64,000 nucleotides of DNA, from assembly GCA_039105265.1 (NCBI GenBank), contig JAPFFF010000021.1, positions 310,001 through 374,000 on the forward strand. The letters are read 5' to 3'. The number at the start of each line of letters is the position of its first letter. Position 1 is the stretch's first letter. The notes under the pieces are model-generated. The model was not told the DNA's origin and searched no databases. It saw nothing but the letters and a program-made list of their open reading frames with translations. A program made the position numbers and the translations under genes. Shown here in pieces: positions 29,501-36,499 of this stretch. This DNA is from Tritrichomonas musculus (taxonomy: Eukaryota > Parabasalia > Tritrichomonadida > Tritrichomonadidae).

Positions 29501-31801
29501 CTTTGCTTCAAACTTTTTGTCTGTTTTAATTGAAGGAGGAATGAATTCCTTATAATTAATATTCATTGATTTTACTTTAGTCGCATCTGTTGCCTGTGAG
29601 TAAAGGTATAAAATACCGAGATTAATTGCTTGCTCTTCATTGAATTGAATAGAACTAGATGGATTAATGAAAAGTGAATTGCAATCAGCAACTGTATTAA
29701 CAGCAGCTTGTGGAGCTTGTAAAACTTCGCCTGATATAACATAAAATCTTCGTTTGAATAACACATCATCATATTTTGTTGTTTGCTCAGGAATTGAATA
29801 TCTTGTATCAAGAGGCTTGGGGTGGTTTGGATCTTCAAGTGAGAAAAATGTATATCCGATGATATTTGGAAGAGATTCTTTCTGGAAAACAATTGGAATC
29901 AAATCTTCAATTGGTTTGGTAATATCCATTAGGATTTTCTTTTTATGCTGGTCAACATGTTCAACTGTTATTGGGCAATTATTCTTTAATATATAAACAG
30001 ACATTCCATCTTGAACATTTGCAACAGTCAAAATGTCATCTTTTTGAATCCATTTATAAACTCCATCCATCAATTTAACTAGAATGACGTGATTCTTATC
30101 AGGAGGTATACCAAGATTTTGTTCAGCGCATTGAAGTAATCTTTCACCTGAAAATTGATTGTCGTATGCATATTTCTTTGGATTTTTATCAGTCAGGCTT
30201 GTTGATGTAAACAGCATTATTCGATTTCTGTCATTAATGGTGGAAATATCAATTGCACCGCCATGTAATTTTGCGCGGTTATAGATGATATTCTTAGCTA
30301 TTTGACTATAAGTTTCTATAAGTCCTTTTATTTCGCCAGCAAATGGACTTTTGAAATTGTATGTTCCTGCATTTCCATCCGCGGAGATAATAGAAAATTG
30401 AATTTCAAGTTTATTTGATAAAATATTAATTTTGATGATTTTTGAGATGGAAATTCTTTCTTCGAGAACATTGTTTTTAGGATTGATAATACGGATTGTT
30501 AAAGGAGAGATTTCAACTATCATATCAACTTTGGTTTTCTTTTTGTTACTTTTGATTTCGACTTCAACTTCATCATAAACACTGCAAGCAAAACCTGGTA
30601 ATCGCCTTAAGAATTTAATAACTCTTCTGCATGCATTAAATTGATTAACTTTTTCAAATTTCTGTAAGTACGATTTGAATTTGGAAAAGATCGATTTTTT
30701 ATTTGAATATGATGGTGGCAAGTAATCAAGAACGTGATCAGTGATTCCTTTAATATCAGGGTTGTCTGATTCTGCATAAACGCATAAAGAGAGATAGTTG
30801 AGTGCTTCTTCGTCTGTTAAATAAGCGTATTGATTTCGAGTTAATTCTGCTGCTGCATCTTTGAAAGTGCAAAATGCTGTTTCCATTGTTGCAAAATCTT
30901 CTCTTGAAAAGATGAAATATTTTCTTTTGAAAAGTACTGATTTAATAGAATGAGTTTGTTGTGGAAGAGATAAATTGGGATTCAATGATTCTGGTGTTTT
31001 TGTTTTGTTCCAAGTCCAAAGGGTAAATCCAAGGTAACTTTCAAATTGAGCTTTATTTGCAATTTCTTCAACGACATCTTTAACACTTTTTTCAATATCA
31101 ATAACTATTTGTTTTGACGCTTGATGCTCGAAATTGATTTTAAGTGAGTGATCACGTTTAAAAACACGAAGTGTCAATCCATCAATTGGATTAAAGTTTT
31201 CTAAATAATCATCTTGTTTAATCCATCTCTTATCATTATGGCTAAATTGTAGTAATAATGAAAATCGGCCATCTCTTTTAAGATTTAAATTATTCAATGC
31301 TACAGAAAGAATATCATTAAATTTATAAGATGGCTTATATTGGACTTCAATTTTGGTATCATCATTAAATCCTTCAATAGTGTTTAATTTGACGTAATTT
31401 TCTTGAGCAACATCAGTTTCGCCTGTAAGAAGTTCAAGATTTGATTGACCAACACCTCCGAATTGTTGATCTTGGAAATCATCAGTTGGTATTTCAAAGG
31501 TGTCACCCATTGATTCTTCATCGGGTGGTTCAATACTTATCATATTTTGAGGTGGTAAATAAACAATTTTATTGCCTGTTACAACATTCTGTTGTCTAAG
31601 AGTTTTTGAAGGATCCAACCAAGCTTGTCCTGCTTCTGAAACAGCAAGAAGAGAGTATGTTGGATTATATTCAATATTTAAATAATTTGCTGCTGCTTGA
31701 GCAACTTCAACGCATGTCCAATCGAGATAATAATCGAAATATGGTGGAGAATCATTTGTTAAACTATCTGCAGTATAAAGTGTGACTGTTTCTGCAGACA
31801 T
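14561..31801 (-). CDS. giant talin-like protein with five FERM modules and a long helical rod
   Basis: A 5,746-residue intronless protein; animal talins are about 2,500. Talin links membrane receptors to actin at adhesion sites. Residues 1-87 form a ubiquitin-like F0/F1-type domain ending WLDPSKTLRQQNVVTGNK, close to the talin WLDHGRTLREQGV motif. Then come five tandem modules, at about 130-520, 526-915, 945-1330, 1340-1740 and 1750-2175. Each has a ubiquitin-like lobe ending GFTLW/GYTF/GFTLY/GYTLY/GYTLY, a K/RRFY-type strand, an acyl-CoA-binding-like helical lobe, and a PTB-like lobe preceded by a talin-type helix (FLRRLPGF, TIRQLPGF, IARKLPTF, LAYGLNNF, FANSIPNY). An acidic linker (about 2180-2255) leads into roughly 3,490 residues of helical bundles. 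The last helix (about 5715-5746) resembles the talin/I/LWEQ dimerisation helix. ATG at 31801 has an initiator 13 nt upstream. Modules are read directly; adhesion role is family inference. Confidence 0.85.
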   Translation of the reverse strand: MSAETVTLYTADSLTNDSPPYFDYYLDWTCVEVAQAAANYLNIEYNPTYSLLAVSEAGQAWLDPSKTLRQQNVVTGNKIVYLPPQNMISIEPPDEESMGDTFEIPTDDFQDQQFGGVGQSNLELLTGETDVAQENYVKLNTIEGFNDDTKIEVQYKPSYKFNDILSVALNNLNLKRDGRFSLLLQFSHNDKRWIKQDDYLENFNPIDGLTLRVFKRDHSLKINFEHQASKQIVIDIEKSVKDVVEEIANKAQFESYLGFTLWTWNKTKTPESLNPNLSLPQQTHSIKSVLFKRKYFIFSREDFATMETAFCTFKDAAAELTRNQYAYLTDEEALNYLSLCVYAESDNPDIKGITDHVLDYLPPSYSNKKSIFSKFKSYLQKFEKVNQFNACRRVIKFLRRLPGFACSVYDEVEVEIKSNKKKTKVDMIVEISPLTIRIINPKNNVLEERISISKIIKINILSNKLEIQFSIISADGNAGTYNFKSPFAGEIKGLIETYSQIAKNIIYNRAKLHGGAIDISTINDRNRIMLFTSTSLTDKNPKKYAYDNQFSGERLLQCAEQNLGIPPDKNHVILVKLMDGVYKWIQKDDILTVANVQDGMSVYILKNNCPITVEHVDQHKKKILMDITKPIEDLIPIVFQKESLPNIIGYTFFSLEDPNHPKPLDTRYSIPEQTTKYDDVLFKRRFYVISGEVLQAPQAAVNTVADCNSLFINPSSSIQFNEEQAINLGILYLYSQATDATKVKSMNINYKEFIPPSIKTDKKFEAKFTKALKESPQHDRFQASKSYLGTIRQLPGFGEEKFTVQYKETTPKARGKSIKDMVMSIGPLKVIFAQQNAKKPTYSISYRKIISFTSMGHQLIINFGDQDHPDITRTVDLKIDNIDTVLMLLNYNIKIIRDLMLAQQRRKKQEAEDIAKRLKGGYIDENGILRTRMLDFQISAELKKRENLPIMWIEVCKTGVETTQQVIPVLFSAAKRKEIEQRKIKYCPLLWFKGTDYKWVLDDETLESKDPVRKTVMFILEEFPRAKIIFSMGITKTLILHIVEKVEDLVPFIASKVDLKNHFGFTLYLPEEGKESRPLNLAISIPEQAYHYEVLEFKRRFFIISKYDYENSNTLYSTFCDVRALILSGKVDMVLEKAVELMYYALHVDGPSKITKDTFPASADQLIEYVPPYFTKPNMKAGKKKFTDMLDTVKVKDRDSAMINYIEIARKLPTFGTTCFPVILVEEKRGKVVRTNALLYVGPIRVYITDEKKKNELVSIRYDRFISLQTIDNELSLKYCTKTAIESVSRMQDELVPTFVDVESEKVEEIAELILSHLTIHKKILARRVEDGEKDRDIEVDRLEIFTVYCENFEKVEKITYSAKDTGKQIIEKCIDKLGLIPNGQYSCLLRRCNDEFEWIHEDTILGTLFPFNKMTIFIYKTYKKCEITTDSFQREMLLNVERPISQLIDEISFKMYVDFSLGYTLYAIGEDNQKTALDLCMTIPEQIQKFYRFYFHREFLLSTKNDRLSPLYSKLLYDDFLKNVMTGIPDLTSGRNFKDAQYFLAYQLVYNKQSPDKAIEFLADKKNNINDFLPKNFKAPADFKDNVMKKLKDMKTKVKLNPVGELVDLAYGLNNFGSRAYQILFSNKSDKTKSKDAKKPFKAAIGPKGISITQDNKHVQSFGYDPIVQFSNIKDRVIIRVANDEGIVYTITLISKNAAQIFKLIRQYKTVLIPLLKERHNIFNYEYDKIGQENPILSNLYTPKLIIKSKTNKVNLYTSRQLDHPNPNKFSFNKDFNSKEVADLGLYYITYPNRNKYNENTSNYTIIATNDRDNKDKTNRNKPIHFQEKDVGYQWIQPAHKLEEVTDIENNSSIFIVENDPLTQVITPNNFVFEKRYQINDIILDICKGFCIDLQLGIHFGYTLYEYLRGVERPLDFLYCIPDVSPNYVELILKRRFYLFSMDMLDDENTLNNGYDDVKAMVKSGKLALSLDNALVLAAYSLYAEAKSTQDVIVKVNQMTESELPKYLPKTINSNTVSNLLRKFKTATSSFPPLNPKAAKKKYIIFANSIPNYGAEFYDIRYVDKNDPNSSKKPRPARILLSPYQIIIRDNEKNKELNTIEWHFINNYIRTASDCSVEITYNDENGIYNHIQLLPLKTDRSYIDSSSEHSREIFSYINDILDLFRKPEFFNFPCFEEKIDDNDINVVAFADDYYNFEDNYDDLNEIEARGLDLDFDTYNHAGDDYDGNEFRDSFLDEDGNDYMWRASDDGLMLKRAGDLLDNLLSDLEYIRGNLDNMDANDLLRYLNFMNDQLKRFAELSDENRDLFLGLSKGLESLRELVQDIVQSNQDLRSFIPQIDLMIDKFIAQILPAKRIIEDRLNTFKLKLKDDIELNNPYGLRIPAADADLAMMLLDLSDLQEQLANCIHKNYGKLNLLIDTDNLIAQLQGTSKTITSFASDLVNQTGDPDMIRKHLIPLLGDVAKISDIITLLSKKSKDMGHDIPTLDDLNQLLLAQLEKIRASPALTHVNPNQKRFFSLFPGKLGPVKLVVADIESLLKLQNSVLGDSQIKANKDLLQSLTAKFNNFQLLQATLNGDILKLEGYPTDDLARSEAISALNELKKIFAQLADTLGPTAKSGDLLKFLNIIQGAQPKVLDALSQISSINITPANVQKIVDDISMLLSKYATLSPDVTDRFTDKEKDNATSTAFFLKDLLQHFEVILPALEKNPTSGQIVYLAQQRIIQLAEKLPQVKDFTTALHRITIDVTYPVLYERLITNIKSALTEAETSEDITKLPHLINFQKLQLDTGDTLNVTRQMLLHPRVHNNQDLSERLEQHFLKLKDNYLSQVLIRSILRQTPFSDDAITQAQAAIAALKNIIDKMQSSAKEVSDLTSNLKLEQQLNTLLLQAAKTYELLKKARMEPFRIPPKPADVKNLSDAIAKMKEVLTALIAAPSIKGNRQVLEQLSTTNQIFSDAISVLKSQEAKPTNDFYKIAEKVQSRLKKVTPVIMPIPEFNTNDQHKKAHKNLLDLLAEILKITPPSLDIVKTKMKELRPAVIDFSDFIKTLLKAENVSKNDEATKLFNVWVADLSDTVATIDACLKAKDFNLEMANNLKLNLLNLLKKLSGLPMSVRDILTPEQKDQFAQKLGELAKRAIELINIIRQLPGNKRIISDPNEFRKIEADEELPDGIKCLGEQCSKLIEFYKAINDAKILLDRPFANQMLQEVQKQFNTVNLKDLQPNVPESKQLQTMQQLKEKMSYLITSTELIAPIIGEPNIVRNIRLFNDNLNLLTRILSGPHFTEESASKFKKLATPLITANLKELDPLAKSKDVKGIQILYDSLTAFNNTLAISSKDLAAAKPRRTQQICDQLYQTAGLLLPHLHEDPKYEKALNTVTDLFELCAQFTSLPLIRIRFSDCIMAKKSIFEDDALELLSKQVSEALTNKDAEIKNELYDNLAENLEIISDNQSTIPQHLSRAAHVQLPVVKLHQPPVVCGSARTIFSTCTNPALLESLLSKLFVDVSVRSAYQINAIAKSLPFLLQQIEENAELFDDEARFNYIKLENSIKQADTSLLLQCQSLPTAVFGYKAMRTVNDSLQLLLRKVSTIEKIRPIVQPLVIVGKEYSDWINESDLTMMGYFMSNFDLIVTNLESVLASEKSGTLPANTRQFIRQTVSLLRNKDRLISYDMNNISQLAQLFFNYQNDILPSIKSKVSDSDAKKVILYHSDALDKIKNIIKLWINPIEGANKESLLLSSIASLYSTQIKGDGIKEALNVTVSSAPYLIQPVSSKLSSLAFNLNKGLELKLPFKDSAVAASNAYKLVKGMAAQENFDNIQDLLKQLEELINVMTDISNKMNKEVKIDFSTFDEIQNFAGSHQAVFSMIDDKDCLAFAKIVAAYLDKLLGQMKSMSNTSELIASGPHKYLQQIKIKGQNGKETMITRTPSRLNNLTDGLFISSFDDKSVPVLIKSLEDSLTASYNPSISLRTATVEEQQRLILSQRLLMLLQQQASEFPEVAKSLKVKGLQPLNAQPDQIDFAIRAIQQQFEALNSQAELRKVQSRYSSEQIKLQQLVLTSALISINNQRIYLPTDTGAQSTESTRQQLFEILLQDIENNGSPKETATIIELQSAVVRGLAQVSLINQLITIIQQLNTNNPDIYTFIQSPEGLQLLKVPITAHQLLEQQQNVIKQVNLCSAPEMLNAFQKSLLPDDIVIQMRIIQHLLRLLTSVFGDSLTIKGNLETSPTGVLTAVNYQQQEILKSEPDALVLANYLTPEDLMKWQGSAFGLFNRVCCAQTILELHSLQTKYNTNAASLAKGKNVTATKEAAKAQHKSLVKEYDSIGDIKSITTLVKGLSKKQVEDEQNVLGVAAYLALSQSYESRISLNLRNIVSNLFTNIQNKQSYQFRSTGELLNNLNPLKDSSLIRGFEINEFTSYNLRLQQVIKLIISYLISKYPELSKTPSPAFTGEQLETTKAIVVRLLEVASDQKSAVQFIDQQIPKDEIPKVFSLLILASSKLNTTQVNPDDLQLMKIESRVFDMSALIQRLPVVGLSSATAEQKAIFPTAKLNELITQAKSDISIESVKKLIMQLLLVRASHYPDIATKAAQATNLDDLYKNSSAELEASCKSIASQMEVANDDQKLTLLLSNLSPNTLFLQQVLLESLCQVVQGKDVQDEIAKSTDSTTKVASSLVLKLPSQISSNKELFTNARPQLYTELLYNSQLSQESLGRASLALKLLTMQLGIRSIKGAEEFVSNASSFENATSEPFTAEEMTNIQDSLRNLLSINASNDEITHSYGNQKQQDISRIVCLLNHLTLIVAPSSLKEGLIITAKSEEEWNPPSIPSLFNNRLNVSEVDTIGATINEIRIPSAKQRASRVASSLNGILTLLPSIIHIPMEECRQILIAENNAALQIVNEIYKSKSTSYTKKFPDLIEIVSQISASLCRVMGTLPENIRPMIIKELIDIEKSAESLQNSSCLESTPENTAQFKTDLSNLLTYFMCIESALVNTYDNLPIRVIQCYAKMAIAIQRNDIDTLNYQLCNLKALQVHSESFKINVPFLKSIQAPADKVIPIVSNAYKTHAKLDDASQKSLTDFRKQLVDIINKETQNPFKYVESLSKAADVLPFLNQSKSTLDDANQELINAVHSRDREKSNECINVILKSITLPDAAMARSFTLTKGTNSSSYMDYFTMINSSLNALRSTVDFTQTTAISSTQIRRSTRSFTRMLNSMIDMCEDLQAMPSSATDTKGQSKIDQCRLDFLKSIDDSAQILSASVSAKAGSFIPETFILFMTDQIPKFEKLIEGIKKTGNAYSALNTNQAASDDFANDLARLEESFNHFKSIVSGDVVKIASQASINDITYGFTNVFENIMAALNTSRHFTDVIPLKPDLESAEKLKKSYSVPPIPGDTDKLNVKDAFNKLKTLDKTYKTNAEAFFKLVQSNDNKGSKNSQIVESMNKLYTNVDDSVKQILRVTTTVMNLDIQSDLANQCSIIARSYDTLLKELRAKFVLSGDWDKQSPILSKQIVTSIDEAEKICEKAVKIAEEEAKLKSAIFAKFDENLKPLIQATSSLEKDKEDLSKESAQDNSNPRVEFSLRMVDIGVAMGSAVKSVMLFSRSHTAKLTPQHDSLFKFTQNITKELTSINSAVKEIVSGKKKDDKEEPEKSVISLMKAISKLGTDYTSSMKAETQDETALKNTIITICKGANSLAQSAENSLNAKKQKDQKAQTGLTKEAILKRLQLESNVIKARIILEHNEKILATLQ

Positions 31802-31809
31802 TTGATTTG

Positions 31810-31816
31810 AATATGA
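31810..31816 (-). promoter_or_regulatory. initiator (Inr) of the talin-like gene
   Basis: Minus-strand TCATATT; the A at 31814 lies 13 nt before the ATG at 31801, the same spacing as in the H3 gene. Confidence 0.7.
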
Positions 31817-32813
31817 AAATAAAAATTCTAATCAGGAACCCTTTTTTCGGTTAAATTCAGAAAAAGTTTGCAAAGAAATTATTTAAAACTATAAACTTTG
31901 TATACTTGAGCGGCCTACAAAATATATTTTTAAGTAATAATGCAAAAATTAATTATACTAAGATGTAGTTATAAGAAAAAATAAATTGTAAATTATTTTC
32001 AACATTTTTTTCTTGTTATTTTTTTATTTTATTTTATTTATCTCACCTATTCAAAAAAATTGAAAGATAAAGATGATGAAGTTCAATTTTGAATAATACC
32101 ATTCAAAAAAAAGAATATGAAAATTGTCATGAAAATTGTCTAAAATAGATAATAGCAAAGTATTTCAAAAGAATGATTAAATATTCAGAATTTTAATGAG
32201 ATGAAAAATTCAATCATCTTCATAAAGTGATATAAAATAAAATTGAAATCATAAAGAAAGCAACTTTTTGATTGAGTTTATTTAAAAATATTTTATTGAG
32301 TTTGGAGTTTACTTGGTATTTTCGCGGCCCAAATGAAAATACTGATATTAAAACTATTGTGCGGTTGCATGGCATTAATGCATTTGTATTAATCCTCTTA
32401 TACCTCAAGATAAACAAATTACATCAAAAAAATCAAATATTTTGATTTGTTTTAATTGATCAATTCATTTTCCAGGTAAATCCATTAATTTTCATGGTAT
32501 TATTCAATTAATTTACTTTGAATGTTTGCAAGACATATTGAAATCATCATTTGAAATAGGAATCAATAAATGATCAAATTAAGAGAATAGCAAGATTCTA
32601 AAAACACTGATATCAAAATTAAAAATAATATATGCTTGATTTATAAAAAAAGATCAATAATACTTAATAATAAAATATATCTGGCATTATGCCCAAAAAC
32701 ATTTTTTACTTTTTCTTAAATCCTACATTTTAAGTTCTTTCTCCAAAAACAAAGTATGATGTCTTTTGTATAAACTAATTGAGATAGATTTCTGACAAAA
32801 AAAAAAAAAATAT
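31817..32813. other. AT-rich spacer upstream of the talin-like gene
   Basis: About 1 kb of AT-rich DNA with poly-A and poly-T runs. No coding frame is convincing. The talin promoter must lie at its left end. Confidence 0.5.
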
Positions 32814-32918
32814 AAACTTTGTTTTTTAATTTTCTCGTGTAAACTAACGGTTTCTAAGAATTTATTTCAAATATTGAATGATTTATTTTTTACACGCGAA
32901 AATTAAAAAACAAAGTTT
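32814..32918. repeat. 30-bp inverted repeat with 45-nt loop
   Basis: Left arm 32814-32843 and right arm 32889-32918 are complementary at 29 of 30 positions; both contain AAACTTTGTTTTTTAATTTT next to a CGTGTAAA end (one T/G difference). The loop is 45 nt. It lies about 70 bp downstream of the stop of the PH/LRR gene at 32990, so it could form a hairpin in that gene's 3' UTR, or be a short fold-back transposon relic. Confidence 0.75.
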
Positions 32919-32989
32919 AAAAATCTATGTTTTAAGTAAACAAACATTTAAAAGGAGTATTAAAAAAAAAAAGAGAATATAAAGAATAA

Positions 32990-35116
32990 CTAATCAAACT
33001 CAATTAAATCAATTTGATTATCATCTTTTTTGTTTGTATTTTGAATTCCAGTTATTGAGCTGAGTGAATATTCACTTTTGAGCTGATTCCAAATGTCTTC
33101 AGAGCCGTCATATCCGATGTCAATTGACATCTTCCAGGACGCCTCTATTCTAGTTATGGGTCCAGTATCCATCATTGAAGTACTGTCGATAAAAGCAGAG
33201 TTTATCGTAGAATTCAAAGAAGGTTCATTCATGTTATTTACGCCAGCAATTTCTTTATTCTTCTTTAACTTTGATTCAAGATTTATCCATGCATCTTTCA
33301 GTTCTTTTTGGATATTTTTAGGTGACTTTGATAGCAAGTGTTGAAAGTCATTCCGTGGTTTAGATACATGTAATAAATGGGACGATGAAATTTCATTCAA
33401 AAATTGAATCATCGAAATTGGTTGCTGAATTCCACTCGAATCAAACGAAATTTGGACAATTGACTCGCTTTGAAGTATCACATCTCGAAGTACAGGTAAG
33501 CCTTCGTCTCCAATTTCATTTTCGGAGATGTTTAGACGACTCAGGTTCGGATGGAACATTAATGGGCTCCTTAAAGCAAACATCATTTGTGTTTTGTACT
33601 TATTTAATGTGGCAACAACTGAAAAACGAGTCAAATGTGTCTTTTCAAGAAAACGACAGAAGGTAGAAAGTATATTATCATTGTCAGCAACTTCACAGTG
33701 GTTGAATGAGACATCATCTAGAAAAGAATACTTTTCAATGAATAATAATATATTTGATGAGATAGGATTATGGTTCCATTTGAGTTTTGATATCATCGGT
33801 GTGGGTGGTGATTCTGGTAAGTCTTCAAATATTTTAAATTTGTCCCTTTTAAAAGATGCACGTGAGAGATTGATGCTGACTTGTGATGTGAAAACTTGTA
33901 AACTTAAAAACATAATAAAAGTATTCTCTTCCCATAGAACGCTTTTTAAATTAATGGTGGTTAATGATGATGAAATATTGTAATTGCCTGTAAAGATTGA
34001 TGAACAAAAATTGCCTTTTAAATCAAGTTCTTCTAATTGAATATCCATTCCATTAAGTAATGTAAATATTGAGGCAATATCAATATTCATATAACTTAGG
34101 CTTAATGATGATAATCGTGATTGGACAGCTGCTTTGAAAAAGTCTGGAATTACATCAAATGGCATTGGTTGATCATCTTTGCATATGTTAATTTCTTTTA
34201 TGTTCTTTTTAAAAACATTATTTAATTGAGTAAATTGTTCCGATTCAAAATTCGAATTAAGAAATGTTAAAGATTTGAAATCTACTGGTATATGTTCAGT
34301 TAAATATTGAACCATTTCATTTGTAAATTGAACATACTCAAAAGATAAAGAAGTTAATTTTGAAAATTGCAATGAATTAATAAATTGAGAAAAGCCATTG
34401 GATGAATGATATGTTTGTATTGTTAATTCATAAATTGATTGGTTTTCTTTTAAGATATTAGATAATGAAAGATATAATTCTTGATAATTGTTACCTCCAA
34501 TTATCACTTTCGGCGTTTTTCGTGTTAATGAGAGCGCTCTATTAAAAGCATTAATAATCTTAATGTCATAATTACCATTTTGAATAAACGTGAGAAGATT
34601 ATGTTGAAATAGACCTTTTCTGAAATTTGAACATAAGTTTTCATTAATTGGTGCATCCGATGATCTACAAGCAGAGATAAATAAATGTATAAATTGAGAA
34701 GGGCGATGAGAAATGTGATCAACTTGGATTTCTTTTGGAAGTTCATATTTAACTGGATGTTCTGATGGAAGCAATGATCGCAAATGTGATATAATTGGAG
34801 TAATGAAATGAATCGCATCATCGTAAACAAATGAAACAGATTCATTATTCTGAAAAACAAAATTGAATGTCGTTTTTGATTCCATTTTTACTAATGACAA
34901 ATCGATCCATCCGTAAATATGGGCAATCCTTAAAGTACGAATTATTCCACTAGATTTACAAATAAAAAGAGCAGATTTTGTAGCAACAACAAATCTAGAT
35001 TCTTGATTCCCACGATGACTAATTTTCTTTATCCATCCATATTGAATAGAAGTATCATTTTTGGAATTGAGAAGTTGGGTAAAAGAGGTAAATGTTCGCT
35101 GATTTTTCGAAATCAT
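32990..35116 (-). CDS. second CARMIL-like PH/leucine-rich-repeat protein
   Basis: A 708-residue protein. Residues about 22-118 form a PH-type domain: GWIKKISHRGNQESRFVVAT, a second strand pair FICKSSGIIRTLRI, then an FVF strand and the closing helix FITPIISHLRSLL. Residues about 180-590 carry leucine-rich repeats of the ribonuclease-inhibitor type (LTSLSFEYVQF, LSSLSLSYMNI, LEELDLKGNF, LSRLNISENEIGDEGL). The block NEIGDEGLPVLRDV matches NNDIGDEGLRDIGEL in the 1,092-residue protein at 10869-14147, and both continue with an unusual beta segment. They therefore look like distant paralogues. The C-terminal 120 residues are polar and probably disordered, ending IDLIEFD. A TCAAATT initiator-like site lies 12 nt before the ATG (A at 35128). 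Likely role: membrane-linked actin regulation, by analogy with CARMIL. Confidence 0.72.
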   Translation of the reverse strand: MISKNQRTFTSFTQLLNSKNDTSIQYGWIKKISHRGNQESRFVVATKSALFICKSSGIIRTLRIAHIYGWIDLSLVKMESKTTFNFVFQNNESVSFVYDDAIHFITPIISHLRSLLPSEHPVKYELPKEIQVDHISHRPSQFIHLFISACRSSDAPINENLCSNFRKGLFQHNLLTFIQNGNYDIKIINAFNRALSLTRKTPKVIIGGNNYQELYLSLSNILKENQSIYELTIQTYHSSNGFSQFINSLQFSKLTSLSFEYVQFTNEMVQYLTEHIPVDFKSLTFLNSNFESEQFTQLNNVFKKNIKEINICKDDQPMPFDVIPDFFKAAVQSRLSSLSLSYMNIDIASIFTLLNGMDIQLEELDLKGNFCSSIFTGNYNISSSLTTINLKSVLWEENTFIMFLSLQVFTSQVSINLSRASFKRDKFKIFEDLPESPPTPMISKLKWNHNPISSNILLFIEKYSFLDDVSFNHCEVADNDNILSTFCRFLEKTHLTRFSVVATLNKYKTQMMFALRSPLMFHPNLSRLNISENEIGDEGLPVLRDVILQSESIVQISFDSSGIQQPISMIQFLNEISSSHLLHVSKPRNDFQHLLSKSPKNIQKELKDAWINLESKLKKNKEIAGVNNMNEPSLNSTINSAFIDSTSMMDTGPITRIEASWKMSIDIGYDGSEDIWNQLKSEYSLSSITGIQNTNKKDDNQIDLIEFD

Positions 35117-36480
35117 GAAATATAATTTGAGATAGAAAAAGAAAAATTTTATTCAACTTATGAAAGAATTCAAACATTTACCCTTTCAATATAAATTCCT
35201 CAATTTTTATAAATTTTTTCGGGAAAAGAAAAATCAAATTATATTGATTTTAAATTTGTCAATTATATAAATTATTGTTCATATTAAAAAGAGAATGATT
35301 TTATTTTATATACAATTATTATAATAGTCATATCAACTTCAGGATAATGGTCAATTCCGTTTACTTTTTATGAAAAAAAAAAATAAATTATGAGTATATT
35401 TGGTCGTCTCAAATTATTCAACCAAACAAAATTATTATTAATTTGAATTGTTCATTAAAATATTTCATCTTATTCTTTTTCAATAATTGAATTTTCTTTG
35501 TTACCTAGATTTACTTTAGAATTGGAAAAATAAATTGTTTTATTAAATTAATTATATTTTTGTTAACCAAGTTTGCTGTTTCATGAAAAAACGTTAATAT
35601 AAAAATATCAATTCAAAAGTATATCTCTGTATTCTTATTTTTTTCTATCTTCATTCATGGTATCTTGATATAATATGTTCACTAAGCATAACTTTATATT
35701 CATCTTTAGTTTCTGAAGTTATTTAAAATCGAATTGAATTTTCATTTTGTATAGTTTTAAAGAGACATAAAACTTATTTTTTTGGTTTGTAAATATTCTT
35801 TGAAAAGGTTATCGTCAAAGTCATACAAGCCAGCCTTATCAACAATTTTGGCTCCGGTAGTATTAATTCTCTTTTTTATTTTTTGATGAATGATTATCAT
35901 ACTACAAAGAAACAATTTTAATATTGAATCAACTGTAATACAAAAGAAATCATCGCATGAATCAAAATCATATGAAATAATTCTTAGGTGATCATAATAA
36001 ATCTCCAACTGATATGAGCTAGTTCGGTCTAAAGCATTTCCATCAGATTAAATCATTAAAATATATGAGTTAACAACAGATTTTAACAATTTGATTATAA
36101 TATAATATGAACAGATACATTGGGTTTTTGATGTGCTTGTATTACTGATTGTTATTCCTTGATCAAGTTCATTTTTCTTATCTTATATCAAACATTAATC
36201 AAAAAATTCGATCCAGAGAACTAAAGGTAGAAATTAGGGAAACTTTTATATATATTGAATACAAAAGAATTTATAGGATAATAGTCTTTCATAGAACTCA
36301 ATTGGTTCAAATCATTTTATTTCAAGCCAAGATGCGGAACTAAGTCAAGAGACTTTTATGAAAATGTGGAATTCAATGAGGTTGAAATTGTGATGGGACC
36401 TTTTTGATTGGTTTCCTCGCCAATTTAATGATATACAATAAGTCTGATATACAAATATCATCATTTGATATCATCAAAAA
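35117..36480. other. AT-rich spacer, no supported gene
   Basis: About 1.4 kb of AT-rich DNA. The few open frames here begin at TTG rather than ATG (for example 35757-36008) and resemble nothing I know. No repeat or RNA gene is evident. Confidence 0.5.
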
Positions 36481-36499
36481 ATTCAGCGTATCTACGAAA

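Noticed and set aside
35757-36343. Two short open frames (35757-36008 minus, 36149-36343 plus)
   Set aside because: Both start at TTG and have no coding-like features.
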